In this document: in pieces, positions 1 to 43,500 of the stretch
Position numbering within the stretch: the stretch's first letter is position 1
Layout: every line of letters starts with the position of its first letter
Source of the DNA: Bactericera cockerelli
Taxonomy: Eukaryota; Arthropoda; Insecta; Hemiptera; Triozidae
Direction: 5' to 3'
Assembly: GCA_024516035.1 (NCBI GenBank)
Contig: CM044964.1
Coordinates: 23,370,455 to 23,434,454 of the forward strand
DNA: 64,000 nucleotides
Notes under the pieces: model-generated
Seen by the model: only the letters and a program-made list of their open reading frames with translations
Databases searched by the model: none
What the model was told of the DNA's origin: nothing
Made by a program: the position numbers and the translations under genes

Positions 1-75
1 AGACTAGATATAAGATAATTGTATACAACCAACAATAAAAATTAAATTATTAATAATTTTCACTCAACTCCCCAG

Positions 76-30663
<30,588 letters not shown>

Positions 30664-31861
30664 GCAGCACACATCACCTACTCCTCTACGTCTTTACCTC
30701 CTCACTACCCACTGCGCGGGACTTTTTCCTCACCAGAGAGATTTTATTCTTCGGAATGGGATTTTTCCCTGAGGGATTTCATTCTTAATGGGATTTCTCT
30801 ACGAAAGATTCTATTCTTTATGGGAATTTTCCCTGAGGAATTTTATTTTCAATGGGATTTCATTCAATGGGATTTCTCTACGAAAGATTTTATTCTTTAT
30901 GGGAATTTTCTCCGAAGAATTTTATTTTCAATGGGATTTTTCTCTGAAGGATTTTATTCTTAGTGGGATTTCCTTACAAGTGGGATTTTTCTATACTACT
31001 GAGGGGATTTTACTCTTCAATCTCTTCGTCGTTGGGTACGAATATCCCCACCTCCCTGTCACTTTTTACAATTCTGTTCCCACTGTCCAAAAGTTGATTC
31101 CCCTTCTCTCTGCTCGTATGTGTGAAGAAAGCTTTGAACCATTTTGGTGTGAGCCTGTCCTAAATTTTAACAGTTCTGTTGATTTTAAGAGGGATTTAAA
31201 TAGTTGTCGATTTCAACTTTAAACTTGTTTTACTACAATGAATTATAACTGTTTCTTCTGACGAGTTCTGTGCGAGTGTTAGACACTGGTTTCTTTTTAT
31301 CTTTGTAAAAATGACTTTCATCAAAAATAATAGACTCTTATTGACATGTTTTTGAGGATCTTTTATCTATTTAGTAGCCTCATTTTGTAGGCACTGATTA
31401 TCAATCTAATTCTAAGTGGTTTCTTTACTGATGTTGGGCATTGATGATGCCATGATTTTTTTTTTTTTATCTATTGTAAGAATGAATTATTAAGAAAGTA
31501 TTACACTCGGACAATAATTATGATGATAACCTGGTGGTCTGGTTGTGAAAAGAAAGTGCACTCGTATTCAAGTGGTTAACGCGCTAGTCTGGTAATCCAG
31601 GTAGCGTAGGGATCCGTTGGTCGGTTCGAATCCCACCCAGTACATGAATAAATTGTTCCTCATTAATTTGAGTTTGTGACCACATAATAATAAGACTCTG
31701 AAGGTTAGGTGGTAGAAAATGCTTTGAGCATTAACCTCGCCTGGTGGTTGGTTACCTTCCATTAAAGAGTGTTATTTTTTATTTATTATATAACCGTTCT
31801 TCTAAAGACGTTTAAATTTGACCAAAGGCGTTGTTCATCTCATTCTTTCAATAAAATAAAA
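30664..31861 (+). other. bel: DDX3/Belle probable 3' UTR with internal tandem repeat and poly(A) signal
   Basis: After the stop, 30738-31020 holds about eight imperfect ~30 bp units around GGGATTTTTCCCTGAGG/AATGGGATTTCTCTACGAAAG. A SINE C copy lies at 31563-31775. AATAAAATAAA at about 31850-31860 is a candidate polyadenylation signal. The true mRNA end may be earlier, before the SINE. Confidence 0.5.
31563..31775 (+). mobile_element. tRNA-derived SINE, family C
   Basis: CAAGTGGTTAACGCGCTAGT, the B box GGTTCGAATCCCACCCAGT and the body GTGGTAGAAAATGCTTTGAG are intact. It may lie in the DDX3 3' UTR. Confidence 0.87.
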
Positions 31862-32740
31862 AAGACAACAAAAGTAAGAAGAAGACAAGAAATAAATTAA
31901 AAAATAGAAGAAAAGTGTTATACTAAATGTACAAGAATATCAGAACATACCTGGACAGCTGTTGTGAGCTAATTGGCTCTTTTGACCAGGCAGTAGTTCT
32001 GATTAATCTTGTCATTAACTAACCTCTATCTAACCAGTCAAAAAGGAAAAATTTAGAAAGAAGAACAAAAAAAAGTTCACACTCACACAAAAGTCAAAAA
32101 AGGGGGTGTTGATTGGTTCTCTCCCTCTTAACAGTCCCCCAGTCCCTGAAGGACTCCATGAACTACCAAAAACCCGTTTGTGGTTTAAAACTATCGAAAT
32201 ACTTATTCCAGGTTAATATGCACCATTGATTTTCCTGGGTTTAACCCAAAACTATTGTAGCGTTAGATATATTCTGCATCATACTAGGTAGAGATAGGTT
32301 TTAGCTGTCCAAAACTAAATTTACGCTAAAAAAAAACTAGTTCTTTTTTTTTCTATTTTTTTATTTTAAAAAATAAAACAAATTCTATAGATTAGGTAAT
32401 CTTTCATTTTTGAAATTAACAAATTATGTACATGATAAGTATGTAAGCTGCAAAGAAGTTTTTTTTATTTATTATTTAGCTCTTTAAAAATTCTATTTAA
32501 AAAATACAACAGAGATACAGTTAAAATGACCGAGCAATTGTTGTTTTGTTTATTTCTTTTTGGAAAACTTTATTCACAATTATAATAAGTTCGGGCGGGG
32601 TCCACCCATACCTCGTGAGGAAAAATGAGTCGCTGCTTTAATTGTGATATAGTAATACAAAGAAACACATTATTATTATAATATTGTTTTTATTTGTGTT
32701 ATTATGTCACAATTTTTATTAGGTATTATTAAATACTATA
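31862..32740. other. Intergenic AT-rich region
   Basis: This lies between the 3' ends of DDX3 and heparanase. 31920-32040 holds a repeat also seen at 36720-36850, 37090-37230 and 38100-38270 (GTACAAGAATATCAGAACAT, ACCTGGACAGCTGTT). No gene is seen. Confidence 0.5.
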
Positions 32741-32744
32741 TTAG

Positions 32745-32895
32745 ATACCGACTTGGTTCGATAAGGCGGCGGACTTGTAATCCGGAGGTCGGTGGTTCAA
32801 GTCCCGGTTTCACCGTAGATTTAGTAAAGCGAGTTAGAGTAGTTGTGACATCACGAAAGTGATTAACACAAAACGATAAGTAACTAAACCAAACT
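32745..32895 (+). mobile_element. tRNA-like SINE, family I
   Basis: ACCGACTTGGTTCGATAAGG, the anticodon-like TTGTAAT and GTGGTTCAAGTCCCGGTTTC form a tRNA-like head. The tail TTTAGTAAAGCGAGTTAGA and GTTGTGACATCACG follow. A related copy is at 48735-48872 (-). The conserved tail argues for a SINE and against a tRNA gene. Confidence 0.7.
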
Positions 32896-32999
32896 ACTTT
32901 ATTAGATATAAAGATGTGTATATGTATGTACAATACAAATAATTATTATAAAAAAAAAAAAGGAAACAATTAAAAAAGGATAAATATATACGAGTACAT

Positions 33000-33290
33000 A
33001 TGTCCTAACTAAAAGGCGGGATTATTGCCTATGGCAATCTCTTCTTCCCAACCTTTGGGTAGCACAGAATCATAGGGCTTTACCATTTTAACTAACAATA
33101 TCTTGTTTTTTTTGTCTATAATACCGCCACTAGCCGCTCCTAACATCAAAGCAGCTTCTCATTTTTCCTCACAAGGAATGGGTGTACCCCGAACACCCAA
33201 GTAATAGAGCCGAGAAATTCGTGACCCTCTGGGGATCGAACCCATGGTTGCATTGCGTGCAATGTATAGTGCTCTATCCACTTGGTCACA
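33000..33290 (-). mobile_element. Family F end and diverged SINE family A copy
   Basis: 33000-33055 matches family F (ATGTCCTAACTAAAAGGCGG). 33060-33290 matches family A in reverse (TTCTCATTTTTCCTCACAAG, GGGGATCGAACCCATGGTTG, GTCACAGTG). Confidence 0.7.
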
Positions 33291-33301
33291 GTGATACTAT
33301 C

Positions 33302-34326
33302 TCCACCTCACGCAGCCTGGCTTGGGCCGGAACTGTCTAGTGCGGCTTACAGACATGATCTCCGGCCAGTACTATCTCCAGGAACAGTACAGAGTAGGAC
33401 ATGATGGGCACAGACTCCCCGTGGTACACGTGGACACGCACAGGCCCCACCTCACCCAGCCTGGCTTGGGCCGGAACTGTCTAGTGCTGGTTACAGACGT
33501 GATCCCCGGCCAGTACTATCTCCATGAACAGTACAGAGTAGGGCATGATGGGCACAGACTCCCCGTGGTACACGTGAACAGGCACAAGCTCCACCTCACC
33601 CAGCCTGGCTTGGGCCGGAACTGTCTAGTGCTGGTTACAGACATGATCCCCGGCCAGTACTATCTCCATGAACAGTACAGAGTAGGGCATGATGGGCACA
33701 GACTCCCCGTGGTACACGTGAATCTCTACCTCAACCAGCCTGGCTTGGGCCGGAACTGTCTAGTGCTGGTTACAGACGTGATCCCCGGCCAGTACTATCT
33801 CCATGAACAGTACACAGTAGGGCATGATGGGCACAGACTCCCCGTGGTACACGTGGACACGCACAGGCTTTACCTCACCCAGCCTGGCTTGGGCCGGAAC
33901 TGTCTAGTGCTGGTTACAGACGTGATCCCCGGCCAGTACTATCTCCATGAACAGGACAGAGTAGGGCATGATGGGCACAGACTCCCCGTGGTACACGTGA
34001 ACACGCACAGGCTCCACCTCACCCAGCCTGGCTTGGGCCGGAAGTGTCTAGTGCTGGTTACAGACATGATCCCCGGCCAGTACTATCTCCATGAACAGTA
34101 CAGAGTAGGGCATGATGGGCACAGACTCCCCGTGGTACACGTGAATCTCTACCTCACCCAGCCTGGCTTGGGCCGGAACTGTCTAGTGCTAGTTACAGAC
34201 GTGATCCCCGGCCAGTACTATCTCCATGAACAGTACAGAGTAGGGCATGATGGGCACAGACTCCCCGTGGTACACGTGGACATGCACAGGCTCTACCTCA
34301 CCCAGCCTGGCTTGGGCCGGAACTGT
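33302..34326 (-). repeat. Hpse: Seven tandem copies of the heparanase last-exon end
   Basis: Units of about 132-144 bp on minus hold the last ~100 coding bases (VHVYHGESVPIMPYSVLFME), the stop TAG and a GC-rich linker (GCCCAAGCCAGGCTGGGTGA). Recognised by GTACTATCTCCATGAACAG on plus at about 33366, 33508, 33653, 33795, 33938, 34078 and 34213. The functional unit follows at 34358. Units differ by a few substitutions and by two linker lengths. Confidence 0.95.
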
Positions 34327-34504
34327 CTAGTGCTGGTTACAGACATGATCCCCGGCCAGTACTATCTCCATGAACAGTACAGAGTAGGGCATGATGGGCA
34401 CAGACTCCCCGTGGTACACGTGGACACGCACAGGCTCCATCTCAGGGAGTGACCCGTCGGGGTTCAGTCTGAGAACTCTGCGGTTGTGGTTCAGTGTGAT
34501 GGCC
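34327..34504 (-). CDS. Hpse: Heparanase terminal exon
   Basis: The acceptor is TCCCCCCAG. It encodes AITLNHNRRVLRLNPDGSLP, then the conserved C-terminal beta strand region, ending DHVCNQH and TAG. It is the only unit of the downstream array joined to an acceptor and the upstream LNPDGSLPEM part. Confidence 0.92.
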
Positions 34505-37500
34505 CTGGGGGGAAAAAGGAATTTCATATGTCACTGAGGAGAATAATATAATAATAATAAGTCTGAGAACTCTGCGATTGTGGTTCAGTGTGATGGCCCT
34601 GGGAAAAAGGGAATTTCATATGTCACTGAGGAGAATAATAGTAAGTACGAAACTAGTCTTAGGGCGGAATTAATAGACAACATCAATAACTTAAGTCCTT
34701 GGTAAGTGTCGGTTTTCCCTATCTTACACAGTACGCAATCCGTGACTTAGCGCCACAGAGGTATTACAAAAAAGTCTATTAATTCCGCCCTTAGACTTCT
34801 CTCTAAGGACAAAATTAATAGACAAATTCTATATCACTAGTCATTGCTAAGTGTTGGTTTTCCCTATCTTACTCAGTACGCAATCCGTGACTTAGCGCCA
34901 CAGAGGTATTACAAAAAAGTCTATTAATTCCGCCCTTAGACTTCTCTCTAAGGACAAAATTAATAGACAAATTCTATATCACAAGTCATTGCTAAGTGTT
35001 GGTTTTCCCTATCTTACTCAGTACGCAATCCATCACTTAGCGCCACAGAGGTATTACAAAAACGTCTATTAATGCCGCCCTAAAAGTTATCATATTTGTA
35101 ATTTGTATATGTCATAATTTTAATCCAAATAGAGGTTTTTTTTATGATATTTATTCACAGAGGAGACTTAACTATCAGAGTACTTGCTCCTAATTAGAGG
35201 TTATTTTTTTATGTTTTTGAATTTATTGATTTGGAAGGCATAAAGTGTTGGCACTCACTTGGTTCTGAGATCACTGGAGGCAGCGTTGATTTCGTAATAG
35301 TTGACGTCGCACTCTTCGTTGAAATAAAGACGCTCCACATTGCTACCACTGAGAGAGAGAGAGAGAGAAAATGATAGGTAGTACAAGGGATTATTCGACT
35401 TAAATTATAAAATCGAACACCTCGGCCGAGGTGTGAAGAACGCCTATACAAAGAAAGAGACAGCCGGGCAGAGTGTTTTTTTTTTTTTTTTTTTTAAGTG
35501 GGGTTTAACGTCGCTTTCAACTGCCATGGTCATATCACGACGGGGGTTTTACCCTCCATTCGCAGGAAACTCACAAACCTGCTACTCACATTGACCTCAC
35601 CCAGCCTGAGTGGGGCCGGGAAAAGCCAGCGTCACGAGAATTAGAATTTGAATGGTCACCCATCCAAGTCTTAACCTCGCTGGATGTCGCTTAACTTCGG
35701 TGTTCTGAAGGGAACCGGTGTATTCAACATGCCATCGACGCTGGCCGGGCAGAGTGTAAGGTTACGGAAATTAGTATTACAAAGATGAGGGGAAACTGTT
35801 CTACTATGCGCCTACAACGAGGAACCCTGGGCCTAGATAATAATAATAATAGAAAATCTTATAAGGGCAAAGTTTTATAAGTTTTTCTATCTTTTTTTAT
35901 TTCTAAGCTGTTAAGCTATTAATAAATCTTTTTTTATTTCTAAGCTATTAAGCTATTAATAAATGTGTTTCTTTGTGTTATTATATCACAATGTTAGTGG
36001 GTAGCGTAGAATTGTAGGACTTTTCCATACATCTTTAATATCCCAATATCTTATTTTTGTCTCCAATTACAGACGTGATCCCCGGCCAGTACTATCTCCT
36101 TGAACAGTACAGAGTAGGGCATGATGGGCACAGACTTATTTTGGTCTACTCACTTTCCTCACGAGGTATCGAGTAAAAGAAGACCTCAACTACTACTACT
36201 GTTCGCTGCTCATATTAAAGAAGCTACTCACTTTTCCTCACGAGGTATCGAGTAAAAGAAGAATTCAACTACTACTACTGGTCGCTGCTCACATTAAAGC
36301 AGCTTCTCACTTTTCCTCACGAGGTATCAAGTAAAAGAACTCACCTACTACTACTGGTCGCTGCACACATTAAAGCAGCTACTCACATTTCCTCACGAGG
36401 TATCGAGTAAAAGAAGAACTCAACTACTACTACAGGTCGCTGCTCACATTAAAGCTGCCACTCACTTTTTCTCACGAGGTATCAAGGAAAGAAGAACTCA
36501 ACTACTACTACTAGTCGCTGCTCACAAGCAGCTTCTCATTTTTCCTCACGAGGTATCGAGAGTAAAAGATAAGGGTTGGGTGGAAGAGATTGCCACAGGC
36601 AAGAACCCCGCCCTTTAGGTAGGACATTAACTTCTTTCTCTTTTTTTTTTTCTTGTATATTTGCTTAATCTTTTTGTTTTTCTTTATATTTCATTGGATC
36701 AGTCAGTATAAACAGAAAAGTGAGAAGTTGTATTAGATGCACATGAAAATCAGAACATACCTGGACAGCTGTTTCGAGCTTATTTGTTCTCATCAGCAGG
36801 TAATAGTTCTGAGAATCCAAGCCATCAACTAACCTCTCTATTTTTAATCAGTATAAACAGAAAAGTATTCTACTGTATATATTTTTTGTTCTACCCAATA
36901 AAGCTTTCTATAATAATAATAATAACTCACATATTGACCCCGAACACGGTGATGTTATTGCGGGGCGAACATTGGGCGTAAAGTCGCAGCGTGGGATGTG
37001 AGAGGGGCAGGAAGATGTCTAGCACGCGGGGATCCACGAGTCGTTTGTACAGTACACTGAGCCACCAGTCCTGAGATCAAGATGGAAATCAGTATAAACA
37101 GAAAAGTGAGAAGTTGTACTAAATGTACATGAATATCAGAACATACCTGGACAGCTGTTTTCGAGCTTATTTGCTCTCATCAGCAGGTAATAGGTCTGAT
37201 TATCCATACCATCAACTAACCTCTCTACAGGGTGGGGCAAAAGTCTGGAAACCCCTGAATAACTTTCGAATGGCTTCTTCGGTAAAATTAAAAATTTGTA
37301 CGGTAAACTGGGGTAATAAGACCTTCTTTTTGAGTGGGGTCGATTTTTGTTACCGGCCCCCATGTCGGGGCCAGGGGGGGCAACTTCATTTTTTTAAATA
37401 CGAACCCCCAACTTGCGATACATTTTTGGAAAGGGTTTTAAACAAGAAATACTTTGGTGCAAATTTTATTTTTTTAGAATTAAGTGTTTGCATATGGCGT

Positions 37501-40500
37501 CCAACTTTGTGTATGCAGTAAAGTCTGGAAACCCCTTAATATCTTTCGAAAGGGCTTTCGCATTAAATTTAAAATTGTGTACGGTAATTCGGGGTAATTA
37601 GACCTTTCCATAAATGTATCGCAAGGTGGGGTTTCGTATTAAAAAAAAATGAAGTTGGGCTCCCTGGCCCCGACATAAAAAATTTAAAAAATTCGGTCCC
37701 ATTCTAAAATGAGGTCTCATTACTAAGGATTACCGAAAACAATTTTAAATTTACTCAGAAAGCCCTTTCGAAAGATATTCAGGGGTTTCCAGACTTTACA
37801 CTGCATACACAAAGTTGGACGCCATTTGCAAACAATTAATATTTAAAAAATAAAATTTGCACCAATGTATTTCTTATTTAAAGACCTTTCCAAAAATGTA
37901 TCGCAAGGTGGGGGTTCGTATTTAAAAAAATGAAGTTGCCCCCCCTGGCCCCGACATGGGGGCCGGTAACAAAAATCGACCCCACTCAAAAAGAAGGTCT
38001 TACTACCCCAGTTTACCGTACAAAATTTTAATTTTACCGAAGAAGCCATTCGAAAGTTATTCAGGGGTTTCCAGACTTTTGCCCCACCCTGTATTTTATA
38101 ATCAGTATAAACAGAAAAGTGAGAAGTTGTACTAGATGTATACGAATATCAGAACATACCTGGACAGCTGTTTCGAGCTTATTTGCTCTCATCAGCAGGT
38201 AATAGGTATGATTATCCAATTTATCCATGACATCAACTAACCTCTCTATTTTAACCAGAGATTCATCAAATAGAGTTGTGATATTTTACTCGAACTCTGC
38301 TTACTATTTTTTGTGTGCTAGAATTCGAACCATCGACCCTCTGGTTTTTTTTTTTATTTTTTTTATTTTAAGTGGGGTTTAACGTCGCTTTCAACTGCCA
38401 TGGTCATATCACGACGGGGGTTTTACCCTCCATTCGCAGGAAACTCACAAACCTGCTACTCACATTGACCTCACCCAGCCTGAGTGGGGCCGGGAAAAGC
38501 CAGCGTCACGAGAATTAGAATTTGAATGGTCACCCATCCAAGTCTTAACCTCGCTGGATGTTGCTTAACTTCGGTGTTCTGAAGGGAACCGGTGTATTCA
38601 ACATGCCATCGACGCTGGCTTGCCCTCTGGTTTAAAAGTCCGTTTTTTTTGTTGGTGATTCCATTAGGTACTTACTTTTCTATAGGATACCTAGTGAAAG
38701 TAAAAAATGTAATCATGATGTATTTATGATAGACTGGTTGGAGTTTCACAAGTGAAGCCCCAATTATCACACCGACATCTATTTAGAATATTTAGATCTA
38801 TTGTGGTCATTAGAAAGAGATAATAATATTATATATATACCCACCGGATTGGGCGTCAGCGTGTCATGGTCCACGAGGGCGTACTGCCCAAACTGGAGGC
38901 TCTGGCGGACCGCCACCGCCACCCCTAGACGGGCGGCCAACCCCAGCTTGTCCGCCCACACGAAACTGGCGGCGAAAGTGTCGGTGAGCCCCGCCTTGCC
39001 TCCTCCGACGCAGGAGCCTGTCTCACCTGAAACCAGTGGAAGGGTTGGGTGGAAGAGATTGCCAACGCTGCTGCAGATAATAATAATAATAATAATATCG
39101 CCTTATTTATACTGCCCGATTAGGACTAAAGTCCCATTATTCCAGCAGTAAGCTCAAGACATATTATTTTGTGGTAAAAATCCCAAATGAGAGGATAACT
39201 TGTCATGTCCCGGCTGGGTTTCGAACCCACGACCTCTGGAGTCTCTGGATTCACAGAGTGCCGCCTTTACCACTGAGCTACCGAGACAGATCGTTCGCGC
39301 CCTTACTTTCTTTTCATCATCATAGGGTGGCGTCATCGTGAACGATGGTAGCCAGACAGTGAAGGAATGACTCAGCACTTCTACCACTGTCTTTACAAGG
39401 AGGCTAATAATTGACAGGGGCCCCCAGAACCAAGCCAATGCTGGTCTACTCCCTGTTTATAGTCCCCCAGCCAGAAAGCTAGTCTACTCCCTCTTTATAG
39501 TCCCCCAGCCAGACTGCTGGTCTACTCCCTGTTTATAGCCCCCCAGTCAGACTGCTAGTCTACTCCCTGTTCATAGTCCCCCAGCCAGACTCTAATAATA
39601 TGCTCTATTTTTCTACCTCCTCTTCACTCGTGTTTCTCTGGAATAATGTGACTTAATAGTCGTAATCAGGTAATTATTATTATTATTATTAGAATACTGA
39701 GAAGACGAGGAAGACCTAAGAAGACGTGGAAGACCTAAGAAGACGTGCAGAAACTGTGTCGAAGAAGATATGAGAGAGAAAGACGTGAGAATAGATGAGG
39801 CACAAGACCGAGAAGTATGGAGAAGACTGACACGCAACGTCGACCCTGCCTAAGCGGAAAAAGACAGAGTATAAGTATAAGTATAAGTATAAGTATAAGT
39901 ATAAGTATAAGTATAAGTATAAGTATAAGTATAAGTATAAGTATAAGTATAAGTATAAGTATAAGTAGTGCTTTATTTAGACTTAGACTGTCAGCGCAAG
40001 ACAGGTAGTCCCATTATGCCAACAGTTTGCCAAGAGTAGAAGAAGATTATTATTATTACTCACTGAGCCAGACAGGAGGTAGCTCGGCGTGGTCAGGGTA
40101 GTTCCTCGCCACCACATCCTTCACCACTGAGATCTGGTAGCGTAGCAGGTCCAAGGTGTCCGGACTCAATAGGGCGACCACGTCTGCGGTATGGTTCACG
40201 TAGTATCTGAGGAGATGGAAGTTGAGGATGCCTCATCAGTGGCAGAGAACGCCGAAGGCATTAACTTCGCCCCGGATTACCAGACCATTGTAAAATAAAA
40301 TTTAAATATTTTTTTCTATATTTTATTTTGTAAATATTGTTGATTCTTTTTCTTTATCTCTGTTAATAAAATAAAGTGTAAATAAATAAATAAAATGAGG
40401 GTAATACAGAAATTGATATCCATTACCTAATTATTTACTGTTAGTACCTAGTTGAGTAATTCTTAAAAAAAAAGAAAGATATAAAAAATACACTGAGAAT

Positions 40501-43500
40501 TATGGACACAATACTTCCTCGTGATTGAATCACATTAAAATTAATTATAAACTCACCATGAAAAACACTAATACCTACGCATTTTACAAACATACAAAAT
40601 TTCAACAAAATCGGGTGTACCGTTCACGAGATATAAGCGTATAAGTGAAATGTTAGAGGTAAGGGGCATGGTCTTTATCTTCAAGAACCGCTAGTTGAAT
40701 ATGAATTCACCAGTTCTCGAGTAAGTACACCGCGTGAATTGATAAAGAGAAAGGTCTTACTGATGAAGAGAAAGGTCTTACTGATGAAGAGAAAGGTCTT
40801 ACTGATGAAGAGAAAATTCTTACTGATGAAGAGAAAGGTCTTACTGATGAAGAGAAAGGTCTTACTGATGCAGAGAAAGGTCTTACTGATGAAGAGAAAG
40901 GTCTTACTGATGCAGAGAAAGGTCTTACTGATGAAGAGAAAGGTCTTACTGATGAAGAGAAAGGTCTTACTGATGAAGAGAAAATTCTTACTGATGAAGA
41001 GAAAGGTCTTACTGATGAAGAGAAAAGTCTTAATGATGAAGAGAAAGGTCTTACTGATGAAGAGAAAGGTCTTACTGATGAAGAGAAAGGTCTTACTGAT
41101 GAAGAGAAAGGTGTTACTGATGAAGAGAAAGGTCTTACTGATGAAGAGAAAGGTCTTACTGATGAAATCCTACGCCGCTGATGGCGTCCCGGCCGCCACT
41201 GGATAGAAACTGGTCCAGATAAGTCTCCGGGAACAACTCTACACAATATGGTGGGGGGCCCTGGATTTGATTTACACAACGTCCATCTTGAATAGTTGAG
41301 TGCTGCAATTTGAAAACAGAACACTATTTTTTTAGTTTAACGACTGCATGGTCACATCTCATTTTTTTTCTGTTAATATTGCATAGTGTATCCTTCTTCT
41401 TTTACTCTGTCTTATCCCGCTTAAGCAGGGCCGACGTTGTTCAACCTCATGGTTGAGTTTGGTTGGTTTTGGCACATTTTTACGCCTGGATGCCCTTCCT
41501 AACGCCTACGATTCTATTTGATTTTTTGTATTGCATAGTGCATTTTGCTTTTTGTATTGCACAAAAATTGCATAGTGTATTGAACCTAGAATTACATTTT
41601 TCAATGTAAGTACTATGTGGTAATAGCTAGAACATACTTGCATTTTTTTATAAAATAATGTATGTGGTTTCATTATAATATGATTTCATATATTTTGATG
41701 AAATAATTTTCACATTTTTTTTTAAAGTTTATTATAATTTAAAATTTTCTAAAATATTACAAATAAAATATCTCTTCCATTTTGGAACAGCTTGGCAACG
41801 TCCCCATGACGCATGCTGCATTGCCTTTCTGGATGGCGATGGATATTCTTTGATCCAGAAAGGCCCTGCTTCTTCTGTCTCCGGTTACTGATGTGAGGCG
41901 GTCACCCAGATCTTTTGTGAATTTTTTCGCTGCCTCACACCAGGGCCCCATTGATTCGACAGCAAATGGAATGAAATGATAATCCTCCATTATACTTCTA
42001 TATTTTGCTATTTTCTTTGTGGCAGCCGTTTCTGCTATATTACCAGCGCCTTTCTTTGAAACATCTTCATACGAAGGAGCCAAAGTATCCGCACATGTAG
42101 AATCCCATACCAAACACTTTCCTGACTTCCATGGTATCAAAGACATGCCATCTGGGCGCCGACCATCTTCTCGAGACATTCCTGTAGGCTCTAGAATAGC
42201 AGGAATCTTTGCAGATGTGAGTGCACGCCTTATAGTATCATTCAGGCTGGAATGGCGAGATTGGCGTCCAGCACTCTTAGCACAAGATAGTCCGTGTCTT
42301 CCATTCTCACTTACTTTCTCACCACACACGCAACGATGAGGAGCACATATCACACCCCCTATTCGCAAAGCAGCCGATATTCTGAACGTATTATTGTCCA
42401 ACAATGTACCTACAGTGCGAGAAGGTAAAACCTGGAGCCAGCCATTGGATTCCTTACAAGTTGATGCCTCGTACAATATTTTCTGAACTTGAGTTGAAAA
42501 CACCATTTCATCACAGATCTTCTTACAAGAAACATCATCCCATTGGTGTTGAACTGCTGAACATTCTGGTATTGAATTTCCACCAAAACGATCTGACCAT
42601 AGTCTCAAACCTTCAGAGTAGTTAGCGATATCCACAACATTCATATTTTCATTTAACATCGTACGGATGAGGGGAAGACTGCTAACTGCTGAAGATAAGA
42701 AAGCTGGAAGAATCAAATCCGACAGTTTTCTGATAGACATTCCACCATGTTTTAGAGGAAGTGAACATAAAGTCCATTTATCGTCTGACAGTTTAGTGTT
42801 GATCAAGTATTCAAAACAACTTTTAATATCACTGTCCATTTGTTTGATAATATCTAATATCTTCCAAGATGGTGTCGTTCTGATCAAATAATTCAGTTTT
42901 GGAACGAAAAGGCAGTGTTTTATCAAATAATATCCAATGTGGAATTTTAAATCTGGGATACGTGTCAGGAGTAAAGAAATTTCTTCAATCTTATTTTCAA
43001 ACATATTTGTCATGCAGTTCTCAGAAATTGGCGATCCTAGAAGAGAAAGGTGCTGTACAACACTAATATCTGGTGCTATCTTGTGGAATTCAGAAATAAT
43101 ATTAGAATTTACTGGACCACAGAAAAACAATTCGCATTTTGAGGCATTCACTTTGAGTCCAAGTTCGCGACTTCTGGTAATGATTGTTGAAAAATCATCG
43201 AGAACAACTTTTGGATCTCCCGCAATAGTTCCATCATCTAAATACCATACATTAAATTCTGATCTTAAATCTTGAATAATAGGATGCACAGATAAACTAA
43301 ACCCCAAAGGGCCAGCCGGGTCACCTTGTTGAAAACCAACTTCAGAACTAATCATTTTATCACCAAAGAAAAGAGTGGATGGAGTTGAATAGCATTGCCA
43401 AAGGTAAGGATAAAGGAGCGGGCACTTTTCTTTGATTTGATATAATAAAGCATCTCGTTCTACACTATTGAACGCATTTTCAAAATCTATTTTCAATATT

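Noticed and set aside
32745..32820. Functional tRNA gene
   Set aside because: The tRNA-like head is followed by a conserved non-tRNA tail shared with 48735-48872, so it is a SINE head.
33322..34452. 376-codon plus-strand open frame of repeated GLGRNCLVLVTD-type units
   Set aside because: It is the antisense of the amplified heparanase last exon. The real coding strand is minus, where the unit matches the heparanase C-terminus.
40707..41324. Long repeat ORFs on both strands (SSSVRPF and LLMKRKV units)
   Set aside because: They arise from the 21 bp donor minisatellite, whose length is divisible by three. The real exon 5 uses a third reading, supported by heparanase similarity and splice phase.
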